DNA of 8,934 bases from JBMNOI01 sp050942995 (GTDB lineage: Bacteria; Chloroflexota; Anaerolineae; UBA1429): positions 1 to 8,934 of the forward strand of contig JBMNOI010000143.1 of NCBI GenBank assembly GCA_050942995.1. The letters run 5' to 3'. The notes under the pieces are model-generated. The model searched no databases, was not told the DNA's origin, and saw nothing but the letters and a program-made list of their open reading frames with translations. The translations under genes were made by a program, and so were the position numbers. Positions 1-5,456 of the stretch are shown one piece after another (the stretch's first letter is position 1; every line of letters starts with the position of its first letter).

Positions 1-22
1 TCTGCCATTCCGCCATCGCCCC
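1..22 (-). tRNA. tRNA-Leu, 5' end only (cut by left edge)
   Basis: Read on the minus strand from position 22 down to 1, the sequence gives a 7-base acceptor strand GGGGCGA, then T8-G9, then GCGG and AATGGCAGA. This is the D-stem and D-loop pattern typical of tRNA-Leu, including the invariant GG of the loop. Only the first 22 bases are inside the window, so the anticodon and the long variable arm cannot be seen and the isotype rests on the D-arm signature. A well-placed minus-strand promoter (61 to 32) ends about 10 bases upstream of the predicted mature 5' end, which supports a real gene. The D-loop looks one base shorter than in the commonest tRNA-Leu pattern. Confidence 0.6.
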
Positions 23-31
23 GTGCCCCCC

Positions 32-61
32 ATCATACTCCTGTTCCCTGAAGGCTGTCAA
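32..61 (-). promoter_or_regulatory. Promoter for the minus-strand tRNA-Leu
   Basis: On the minus strand there is a perfect -35 box TTGACA (61 to 56), an 18-base spacer and a -10 box TATGAT (37 to 32, 5 of 6 consensus). Transcription would start near position 25, a few bases before the predicted tRNA-Leu 5' end at 22. It is divergent from the tadA promoter about 30 bases away. Confidence 0.6.
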
Positions 62-92
62 AAGGCCTCGCCCCCATGGGCGCTCTGGTTCT

Positions 93-121
93 TTGCCCGA
101 TTCTGGCATCCATGCTATAAT
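93..121 (+). promoter_or_regulatory. Extended -10 promoter of tadA
   Basis: A perfect -10 box TATAAT (116-121) is preceded by the extended -10 element TG (113-114). A partial -35 TTGCCC (93-98) lies exactly 17 bases upstream. Transcription is expected at about 127-129, only 3-5 bases before the tadA ATG at 132, so the message would have almost no leader. This also argues against the in-frame TTG at 93 as a start codon, because it lies inside the promoter. Confidence 0.6.
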
Positions 122-131
122 TCGCCAGCCT

Positions 132-596
132 ATGGAGCACGAAATATGGATGCGTGAAGCCATCGCCCAGGCGCGGGCCGCGGCCGAGGCCGGCGAGATT
201 CCGGTGGGGGCCGTGGTGGTGTGGCAGGGGCGCGTCATCGGGCGTGGGCGCAACCGCAAGGAAGAGCTTGCCGACCCCACCGCCCATGCCGAGATTCTGG
301 CTCTGCGCGAGGCCGGCCGCGAACTCGGCGGCTGGCGGCTCTCGGGGGCCACGCTTTACTGCACGCTGGAACCCTGCTCCATGTGCGCAGGCGCGCTGGT
401 GAACGCCCGGGTCGATGCGCTGGTCTATGGCGTGCGCGACCCTAAAACGGGCGCCGCAGGCTCGGTGTACGATCTGGTGCGGTCTCCCTGGCTCAACCAT
501 CGCCTGGAGGTGACGGCGGGGGTGCTGGCCGAGGAGATTCAGGCGCTGATGCGTTCGTTTTTTGAAAATTTGCGTAAACGTCCCGGCAGAGATTGA
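132..596 (+). CDS. tadA: tRNA-specific adenosine deaminase TadA
   Basis: TadA converts adenosine 34 of the tRNA-Arg(ACG) wobble position to inosine in the cytoplasm and is normally essential. The 154-residue product has the full cytidine/adenosine deaminase signature: H52-A-E54 (zinc ligand and catalytic Glu) and P81-C82-x-x-C85 (the other two zinc ligands) followed by AGA/L. Downstream, the DPKTGAAGS segment and the NHR-EVT-G-L-EE stretch are typical of bacterial TadA, as is the C-terminal helix with FF and Arg/Lys residues. The ATG at 132 places the N-terminus (HEIWMREA) level with E. coli TadA. No Shine-Dalgarno precedes it, and the promoter leaves a leader of only a few bases. An in-frame ATG at 150 is the alternative start. 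The stop is 24 bases before tRNA-Ser, with no terminator between, so the two are probably transcribed together. Confidence 0.95.
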   Translation: MEHEIWMREAIAQARAAAEAGEIPVGAVVVWQGRVIGRGRNRKEELADPTAHAEILALREAGRELGGWRLSGATLYCTLEPCSMCAGALVNARVDALVYGVRDPKTGAAGSVYDLVRSPWLNHRLEVTAGVLAEEIQALMRSFFENLRKRPGRD

Positions 597-620
597 CGCC
601 GAGTAGTAGGTGTGTATTAG

Positions 621-707
621 GGAGGGGTGCCGGAGCGGCCGATCGGGGCGGTCTCGAAAACCGTTGTGGCGCTTGCGTCACCGTGGGTTCGAATCCCACC
701 CCCTCCG
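621..707 (+). tRNA. tRNA-Ser(CGA)
   Basis: A complete type II tRNA. The acceptor stem GGAGGGG (621-627) pairs with CCCCTCC (700-706) and the discriminator is G707, usual for serine. The anticodon stem is 648-652 with 660-664, with loop CTCGAAA and anticodon CGA (655-657), reading UCG codons. The long variable arm is a 6-bp stem with a 4-base loop (666-671 with 676-681). The T-stem GTGGG/CCCAC (683-687 with 695-699) encloses TTCGAAT. The three bases after G707 are CCT, so the CCA end is not encoded and must be added by CCA transferase. Confidence 0.95.
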
Positions 708-715
708 CCTAAAGG

Positions 716-748
716 GCGGCCTTGCACATGCAAGGCCGCTTTTCTTTT
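716..748 (+). terminator. Rho-independent terminator after tRNA-Ser
   Basis: A perfect 10-bp stem (716-725 with 730-739) has a 4-base loop ACAT and is followed by TTTTCTTTT (740-748). It ends the tadA-tRNA-Ser transcription unit and insulates the cobamide module downstream. Confidence 0.9.
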
Positions 749-764
749 CCCGGGGGCAGAGGGC

Positions 765-807
765 GACTCGATCCTCGTTGCCGCGCTTATCTCAGCGTGG
801 GTTCGAA
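765..807 (+). pseudogene. Decayed tRNA-Ser fragment
   Basis: Laid without gaps against the intact tRNA-Ser at an offset of 114 bases, positions 765-807 match 651-693 at 32 of 43 positions by my hand count. The match covers the anticodon loop (CTCGA), the variable arm and the 5' half of the T-arm, with an exact 12-base match CGTGGGTTCGAA at 796-807. Similarity stops abruptly inside the T-loop, and the acceptor stem is missing. It cannot fold as a working tRNA. It is most simply a broken tandem duplicate; a scar of integration at the tRNA is the alternative. Confidence 0.55.
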
Positions 808-812
808 AAGCG

Positions 813-841
813 TTGACATGCCCGGGGGGATGGGATACCAT
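813..841 (+). promoter_or_regulatory. Promoter of the corrinoid methyl-transfer operon
   Basis: A perfect -35 TTGACA (813-818), a 17-base spacer and TACCAT (836-841, 4 of 6 of TATAAT) form a good sigma-70-type promoter. Transcription would start near 848, giving a leader of about 70 bases. That leader holds only a small hairpin (GGCAA at 878-882 with TTGCC at 890-894), and I see no cobalamin riboswitch in it. Confidence 0.55.
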
Positions 842-917
842 GCAAGTGGATGATCACGCCACGGCCCGATTCGTTCAGGCAACCGTTTCTTGCCCGTGAG
901 TTGCAAAGGAGCAGGCC

Positions 918-1553
918 ATGAAAGAACAGCTTGTTGAGGCCATCGGCAATGTGAGTGAGGAGCCGGCGCTGCGCCTGGCGCAGGAGATGCTGGACGCCGG
1001 CGGGGATCCCCGTGACGTACTGGATGCCTGTCGCGCCGGGATGGCGGTGGTGGGGCAGCGCTATGAGGCGAAGGAGTACTTTTTGCCGCACCTCATCCTG
1101 GCGCAAGATCTGCTCAAGCAGATCAGCGATATGGTCAGGCCGCGTCTCAAAGCCGATGCGGGCGGCGGCCCGCCACGGGGCAAGGTCGTCATCGGCACCG
1201 TCGAGGGCGATATCCACGATATCGGCAAGGATATCGTGGCCTTTATGCTCGAGGTGAACGACTTTGAGGTGTACGACCTGGGTGTCGATGTGCCGGCGAA
1301 GGCCTTTGTGGAAAAGATCGCCGAGGTCAACCCCGAAGTGGTGGGCATGAGCGGCTTTCTGACGCTGGCCTTTGATCGGATGAAGGGCACCGTCGAGGCC
1401 ATTCAGGCGGCCGGATTGCGCGATCGCGTCAAGATCATGATCGGCGGTGCACCGATGGACGATTCGGTGGCGCAATATGTGGGCGCCGATGCCTACGGCG
1501 AGGATGCCTGGGCGGCGGTGCAACTGGCCAAATCATGGACCGGGGGAGAGTGA
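918..1553 (+). CDS. Corrinoid (cobamide-binding) methyl carrier protein
   Basis: A cytoplasmic carrier that holds a cobamide and shuttles a methyl group between two methyltransferases, of the MtaC/MtbC/MttC type. Its 211 residues show the usual two domains. Residues 1-85 form the helical cap (B12-binding type 2), with the LDAG-DP-DVLDAC and GQRYEAKEYFLPHLILA segments. Residues 88-208 form the Rossmann-like B12 domain. The cobalt-ligand motif is D98-x-H100-x-x-G103 (in VEGDIHDIGKDIV), followed by LGVDVP, MSGFLT (143-149) and IGGAP (175-179). AAAGGAG (905-911) lies 6 bases before the ATG. The next gene starts 2 bases after the stop, which implies coupled translation and a dedicated partner. The substrate cannot be told from the carrier. 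Confidence 0.93.
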   Translation: MKEQLVEAIGNVSEEPALRLAQEMLDAGGDPRDVLDACRAGMAVVGQRYEAKEYFLPHLILAQDLLKQISDMVRPRLKADAGGGPPRGKVVIGTVEGDIHDIGKDIVAFMLEVNDFEVYDLGVDVPAKAFVEKIAEVNPEVVGMSGFLTLAFDRMKGTVEAIQAAGLRDRVKIMIGGAPMDDSVAQYVGADAYGEDAWAAVQLAKSWTGGE

Positions 1554-1555
1554 CC

Positions 1556-2803
1556 ATGGACATGGACAAAACACCCGAAGAACTCTATCAGGAACGGCTC
1601 CAACGCGTGCGTGATGTGATCGCTCTGCAGGTGCCCGACCGGGTGCCCATCTTTGGTCCCTACCAGGCTTTTCCCTACTACTGGGCGGGCGTCTCGATCA
1701 AGGACGCCATGAACGATTATGCGCTGGCGCGTCGGGTATGTCACCAGTTTGTCGACGAGTTCCAGCCCGATCTTGATTTCGGCCCCATCTTTATGTATCC
1801 GGCCAAAGCGATGAAAATCCTGGGCCTCAAATGGTTTCGCTGGGCCGGCGATGGGCTGGACGATAATACCATGTACCAGTTCATCGAGGGCGAGTACATG
1901 ACGGCCGACGAGTACGACGAGTTCATGAACGACCCCTCGCACTATATGACCACCAAATGGCTTCCCCGCTCCTTCAGCGGGCTGGAGGGGCTGGCGGGCT
2001 TTCCGGCCATGCGCAGCATGATGTGGTTCGGCTGGACCGGCGGCCTGACCGCCCTGGCCGCTCCTGAGGTGCGCGAATCGTTGCGCGTCGCCGTCGAGGC
2101 CGGCGAGGAGCTGGGCCGCTGGTTCGCGTCGATCGCCCAGTATGGCGAAGAGATCAAGGCCAAGGGTTTTCCCCAGGCCTATGCCGCCTTTAACTGGCCG
2201 CCCTTTGACATCATCGGCGATACGTTGCGCGGCACGCGCGGCATCATGGGCGATATCCTGCGTCGTCCGGACAAGCTGCTGGAGGCGATGGACCTGGCGA
2301 CGCAGCTTTTTATCGAATACGGCTCGGCGGCGGCCGGCGCCGAACTGCCCCTGTGCTGGATCTGGATGCACAAGGGCGCCGGCGGGTTCATGTCCGACGA
2401 GCATTTCAAGACGTTCTACTGGCCCTTCCTGCGCCGAGGGATTCTGGCCCTCATCGACCAGGGGGTGATCCCGGTGGTCTATTGCGAGGGCGATGACACC
2501 GAGCGGCTGGAGTATTTCGCCGATGTGCCTCCGGGCAAGGTGATCTATCACTTTGCCGAGATGGATATGGCGCGGGCCAAGGAGGTGCTGGGCGGCATCG
2601 CGGCGATCTCGGGCAACCTGCCCAACCGCCTGCTGGTGACGGGTACCCCCGATGATGTCCGGGCCTATTGCAAGCAGTTGATCGACACCTGCGGCAAGGA
2701 CGGCGGGTATATCATGGATACATCGGCTTTGCTGGACGAGGCCCGGCCCGAGAACGTCAAGGCCATGTTCGAGTTCACCAGGTCATACGGGGTGTACGGA
2801 TAA
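1556..2803 (+). CDS. URO-D-fold cobamide-dependent methyltransferase
   Basis: A 415-residue cytoplasmic TIM-barrel protein of the uroporphyrinogen decarboxylase superfamily, in the branch that moves methyl groups to or from corrinoid proteins (the fold of MtaA and MtbA) rather than the haem enzyme. Family-like stretches are PVVYCEGDDTERLEYFADVPPGKV (306-329), the SGNLPNRLLVTGTP turn (352-365) and the EARPENVKAM helix near 395-404. The H-x-C zinc motif of MtaA/MtbA is not intact: C310 is kept but Val308 replaces the His. The later Cys of that triad is not evident either, since its usual place just before the P-EN-KAM helix reads D-T-S (388-390). The ATG at 1556 was chosen because GGGGGAG (1542-1548) lies just upstream; an upstream in-frame ATG at 1535 would overlap the carrier gene. 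It could be the substrate:corrinoid or the corrinoid:acceptor enzyme. Confidence 0.85.
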   Translation: MDMDKTPEELYQERLQRVRDVIALQVPDRVPIFGPYQAFPYYWAGVSIKDAMNDYALARRVCHQFVDEFQPDLDFGPIFMYPAKAMKILGLKWFRWAGDGLDDNTMYQFIEGEYMTADEYDEFMNDPSHYMTTKWLPRSFSGLEGLAGFPAMRSMMWFGWTGGLTALAAPEVRESLRVAVEAGEELGRWFASIAQYGEEIKAKGFPQAYAAFNWPPFDIIGDTLRGTRGIMGDILRRPDKLLEAMDLATQLFIEYGSAAAGAELPLCWIWMHKGAGGFMSDEHFKTFYWPFLRRGILALIDQGVIPVVYCEGDDTERLEYFADVPPGKVIYHFAEMDMARAKEVLGGIAAISGNLPNRLLVTGTPDDVRAYCKQLIDTCGKDGGYIMDTSALLDEARPENVKAMFEFTRSYGVYG

Positions 2804-2820
2804 GGAAGTGACTTGTGTAT

Positions 2821-2849
2821 GGCAGGGGCCGCTTTCGGGTGGCCCCGCC
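2821..2849 (+). promoter_or_regulatory. Intercistronic stem-loop
   Basis: In the 76-base gap between the methyltransferase and the reactivation protein, GGC+GGGGCC (2821-2823 and 2825-2830) pairs with GGCCCC+GCC (2841-2849) around a bulged A2824. The loop can close two more pairs. There is no following T-run, so it is not a typical intrinsic terminator. An mRNA stability or processing element that lowers expression of the third gene is possible. Confidence 0.4.
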
Positions 2850-2879
2850 GTGTGCTCGGTTCGGGCGAGGGGATGAGCG

Positions 2880-3584
2880 ATGCAGATCAGGCGCGATTTT
2901 GCCATCCATCTGAGTCAGGATACCTTTGTGCAGATGCATGGCGCGCGCCTGGCGTCGCTTTTGGACACGCCCTCGCGCCGGGCCATACTGCTGGAGGTGT
3001 TGGAGGAGGCGCAAGCGTCTCTATCGCCGGCTGCGGCGTGGGATCGCTTTGCCGTGACTGAAATTCGCCACGATCGGCTGATACTGGTCGGTGGCCGTTC
3101 GCTGGGCGGCGGACCGGTGGCCCGGGTGATGTACGGCGCGGAGGAGCTGGTCGTCGCTGTGTGCACCGCAGGCGCCGAGATCGACGCGCGGGTGGCCGAA
3201 TATCAGCGGCGCCGTGAACTCTTTCGGGCTATGTTGCTGGACGAGTTGGGATCGTGGGCGGTGGATCAGGTGCGGCAGATGCTGTGCCGCTCTCTGGAGG
3301 ACGAGTTCGACGTGCAGGGCTGGCGTACCAGCACGCCGCTGTCGCCCGGCGAATCGGCCTGGTCGGTGGCCGAGCAGCGTATCCTTTTCGACCTGCTGGA
3401 TGCGGCCCGAATTGGCGTGACTCTCAGTGAAGGGGCGATGATGCGTCCGACCAAGTCGCTCTCATTCATCATGGGGGTGGGACGACGGCCTCTGGGGGCT
3501 GAGGGCCGTTCGGGGTGCGAGTTCTGCTCCATGAAGGAGCGATGTCTGTATCGAGAGCAGCGAGAGAAGAGTATCCAGAGTTAG
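2880..3584 (+). CDS. MetH-activation-domain-like corrinoid reactivation protein
   Basis: A 234-residue cytoplasmic protein resembling the C-terminal activation domain of cobalamin-dependent methionine synthase, which remethylates inactive cob(II)alamin with S-adenosylmethionine. The SAM-binding-type signature is seen as S155-P156-G157, W161, Q166, a leucine-rich helix, IGVTLSEGAMM and RPTKSLSFIMGVG (189-201). After it comes a cysteine cluster C213-x2-C216-x5-C222-x2-R, which E. coli MetH lacks and which could bind metal or an Fe-S cluster. No methionine synthase catalytic domains are present. Following the carrier and methyltransferase, its likely job is reactivating their corrinoid, the role RamA-type ATP-dependent proteins play in many O-demethylase systems. 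GAGGGG (2867-2872) lies 7 bases before the ATG. Confidence 0.8.
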   Translation: MQIRRDFAIHLSQDTFVQMHGARLASLLDTPSRRAILLEVLEEAQASLSPAAAWDRFAVTEIRHDRLILVGGRSLGGGPVARVMYGAEELVVAVCTAGAEIDARVAEYQRRRELFRAMLLDELGSWAVDQVRQMLCRSLEDEFDVQGWRTSTPLSPGESAWSVAEQRILFDLLDAARIGVTLSEGAMMRPTKSLSFIMGVGRRPLGAEGRSGCEFCSMKERCLYREQREKSIQS

Positions 3585-3946
3585 GGCTCGAGCTGTTGCG
3601 ATGAGGCCGTGATACCCATGCCCTGGGAACCATCGGCGTCGTCTCGATCCTGCCCAAGCCCGGGCCTATCTCCCGCCGTGATTCCCGTGAGAAACGTTAC
3701 GTGCCCGTTCTATCGTCACGATCGCCATTATGAGGCCCGGCACACATCCTCCAGCCGATCATCGGCGCTATCGAGGCATGATCTCGTATCGATCTCTCCA
3801 TGGCGCGTCATTTCTGGCCGAAGGCGAGGATCGGTCAGGACGATCGGGTGCGGTGGGAGGTGGATTGTCGATGAGAGCCAGAACCGCGTAAAAAGACGAG
3901 CATCATATGGCATCGGGACGACGATAAATGCCGGAGAGAGCGGACG
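3585..3946 (+). other. 362-base gap with inverted repeats; probable control region
   Basis: No convincing gene is found here: the open frames give arginine- and serine-rich, low-complexity proteins with no recognisable motif. Two perfect odd-centred inverted repeats are present: ATCGT-C-ACGAT (3712-3722) and GCCGAT-C-ATCGGC (3754-3766), with centres 43 bases apart, about four helical turns. There is also a GATCTC direct repeat (3780-3785 and 3791-3796, 11 bases apart) and a GCCC/GGGC hairpin near 3648-3661. None is followed by a T-run, so no clear terminator for the upstream operon is visible. The repeats could be operators for the fucosidase-led gene set. Confidence 0.4.
3865..3894 (+). promoter_or_regulatory. 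Weak candidate promoter for the fucosidase gene
   Basis: TTGTCG (3865-3870), an 18-base spacer and TAAAAA (3889-3894) are the best sigma-70-like pair close to the fucosidase start. Each box has 4 of 6 consensus bases. A second AT patch, GATAAA (3923-3928), has no matching -35. The call is tentative. Confidence 0.25.
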
Positions 3947-5374
3947 ATGACGAATGTAGTGGTGGCGTTGCACCGGATCGAGCAACGGATTGCGGCGGGG
4001 CCGTTTCGGGCGGGGTGGGATTCGCTTCGTGGCTACCGGGTGCCGGATTGGTATCTGGACGGCAAATTCGGCATATTCATCCACTGGGGCGTATATTCGG
4101 TGCCGGCGTTCGGCAACGAGTGGTATCCGCGGAATATGTACCAGCAGGGCACGCCCGAGTTCGAGCATCATCTGGCCACGTACGGGCCCCATCGTGATTT
4201 CGGCTACAAGGATTTCATCCCCCAATTCCGGGCCGAACGGTACGATCCGGCGGCGTGGGCCGATCTGTTTCAGCGGGCGGGGGCGCGCTTTGTGGTGCCG
4301 GTGGCGGAGCATCACGATGGGTTTGCCATGTACGATTCGGGCTTTTCCGAATGGTGCGCGACTCGCATGGGCCCGCGGCGCGACCTGATCGGCGAACTGG
4401 CCGAGGCGGTGCGCCGGAAGGGGATGGTGTTTGGCGTATCGTCCCATCGCGCCGAGCACTGGTGGTTCATGGATGGCGGGAAACAGTTCGACTCGGACGT
4501 ACAGGACCCGCGCTATGCCGAATTCTACGGGCCGGCCGAGCCGCGCGATACGCCGCCGGACGCCTGGTGGATGGACGACTGGCTGGCGCGGACGTGCGAA
4601 ATTGTGGACAAGTATCGGCCGCAACTGGTGTGGTTCGACTGGTGGATCGAACAGCCGGTTTTCAAGCCGTATTTACAGAAATTCGCCGCCTACTACTATA
4701 ATCGAGGCGAAGAATGGGGCCAGGGTGTGGCCATCAACTACAAACACGACGCCTACGCCGAGGGTACGGCGGTGTACGATGTCGAGCGGGGGCAACTGGC
4801 AGAGATCAACCCCCGTTTCTGGCAGACGGATACGTCCATATCCAAAAACTCGTGGGGTTATGTGCGCGAGCAGCAGTACAAGAGCGCGACGTCGATCATC
4901 CACGATCTGGTGGATATTGTGAGCAAGAACGGTGCGCTACTGCTCAATATCGGGCCGCGACCCGATGGCACCATTCCCGAAGAAGAGACGGAGACATTGC
5001 TCGAGATCGGCCGGTGGCTGGAGATGAACGGCGAAGCGATATATGGCACACGCCCATGGGCGGTTTTCGGCGAGGGGCCCACGCAGGTGGTGCCGGGATC
5101 GTTCAGCGACACCAAACGGGACGAGTTCACCGCCAGAGACTGGCGATTTACCCGGCGCGGCGATACGCTGTACGCGACGCTGCTGGCCTGGCCGACCGAC
5201 GGTCGGGCGACGATCCGGACCCTGGCGGAGGGATCAGAGGTGGAGCAGCCGGTGAATCGGGTGGAACTGCTGGGCGGCGGGCCGGTGCGGTGGCAGCGTA
5301 CATCGGAGGGGCTGACGGTAGAGCTACCGGCAGAGCCACCGTGTGGGCACGCATGGGTGTTAAAGATCGAGTGA
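3947..5374 (+). CDS. Alpha-L-fucosidase, glycoside hydrolase family 29
   Basis: A 475-residue retaining alpha-L-fucosidase that would release terminal fucose from oligosaccharides or glycosides. The GH29 barrel is clear: WYLDGKFGIFIHWGVYSVPAFGNEWYPRNMY (35-65, with H46-W47), VVPVAEHHDGFAMYDS (117-131, with H122-H123), VFGVSSHRAEHWW (161-173) and LVWFDWW (227-233). D231 in the last is the expected nucleophile. The YDVERG and NSWGY segments (277-282, 301-305) and LLLNIGPRPDGTIP (331-344) complete the core; residues from about 385 form a beta-rich tail. The acid/base Glu is poorly conserved in this family; E280 or E286 are candidates. There is no signal peptide, so the enzyme probably acts on imported small substrates. 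GGAGAG (3933-3938) lies 8 bases upstream of the ATG. It heads the second gene set, 82 bases before the glycyl radical enzyme. Confidence 0.93.
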   Translation: MTNVVVALHRIEQRIAAGPFRAGWDSLRGYRVPDWYLDGKFGIFIHWGVYSVPAFGNEWYPRNMYQQGTPEFEHHLATYGPHRDFGYKDFIPQFRAERYDPAAWADLFQRAGARFVVPVAEHHDGFAMYDSGFSEWCATRMGPRRDLIGELAEAVRRKGMVFGVSSHRAEHWWFMDGGKQFDSDVQDPRYAEFYGPAEPRDTPPDAWWMDDWLARTCEIVDKYRPQLVWFDWWIEQPVFKPYLQKFAAYYYNRGEEWGQGVAINYKHDAYAEGTAVYDVERGQLAEINPRFWQTDTSISKNSWGYVREQQYKSATSIIHDLVDIVSKNGALLLNIGPRPDGTIPEEETETLLEIGRWLEMNGEAIYGTRPWAVFGEGPTQVVPGSFSDTKRDEFTARDWRFTRRGDTLYATLLAWPTDGRATIRTLAEGSEVEQPVNRVELLGGGPVRWQRTSEGLTVELPAEPPCGHAWVLKIE

Positions 5375-5456
5375 GGAGCGCAAGCGCCGCATAATACATA
5401 ATAGATCGGCGCATCGAACCATTATCGAAATATATCGTGCAGGAGGCAGATACACC
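5375..5456 (+). promoter_or_regulatory. AT-rich spacer with CATAATA direct repeat
   Basis: This 82-base spacer is much richer in A and T than the surrounding genes. It carries a tandem repeat CATAATA-CATAATA (5390-5403, with each CATAAT close to a -10 box), a GCGC-AA-GCGC hairpin just before it, and a second AT patch near 5421-5436. No good -35 is placed for either box. An internal promoter driving the glycyl radical gene is possible. AGGAGG (5441-5446) is a strong ribosome binding site 10 bases before the next ATG. Confidence 0.3.

Noticed and set aside
593..620. TTGACG-16-TATTAG as a promoter for tRNA-Ser
   Set aside because: The -10 box abuts the first base of the tRNA, so transcription would begin inside it.
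610..899. Short open frames on both strands over the tRNA-Ser and terminator
   Set aside because: They translate tRNA, terminator and spacer sequence; no coding signal.
848..917. Possible cobalamin riboswitch before the corrinoid operon
   Set aside because: The leader is only about 70 bases, too short for the aptamer, and I see no B12-box-like sequence.
1493..2551. 352-codon open frame on the minus strand
   Set aside because: It lies fully antisense to the methyltransferase, which has clear family motifs and a ribosome site. Its translation is His- and Arg-rich with no recognisable domain; long antisense frames are common in GC-rich genes.
1556..2803. True uroporphyrinogen decarboxylase (hemE)
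   Set aside because: The direct coupling to a corrinoid carrier, the greater length and the MtaA-like segments point to the methyltransferase branch; no other haem genes are nearby.
3609..3950. 113-codon plus-strand frame in the gap before the fucosidase gene
   Set aside because: Ser/Arg-rich composition, no ribosome site, no recognisable motif, and it overlaps the fucosidase start; it looks like chance.
3728..4624. 298-codon minus-strand frame spanning the gap and the start of the fucosidase gene
   Set aside because: Antisense to the GH29 core over most of its length; Pro/Arg-rich translation without motifs. It does not make the 3585-3946 gap coding.
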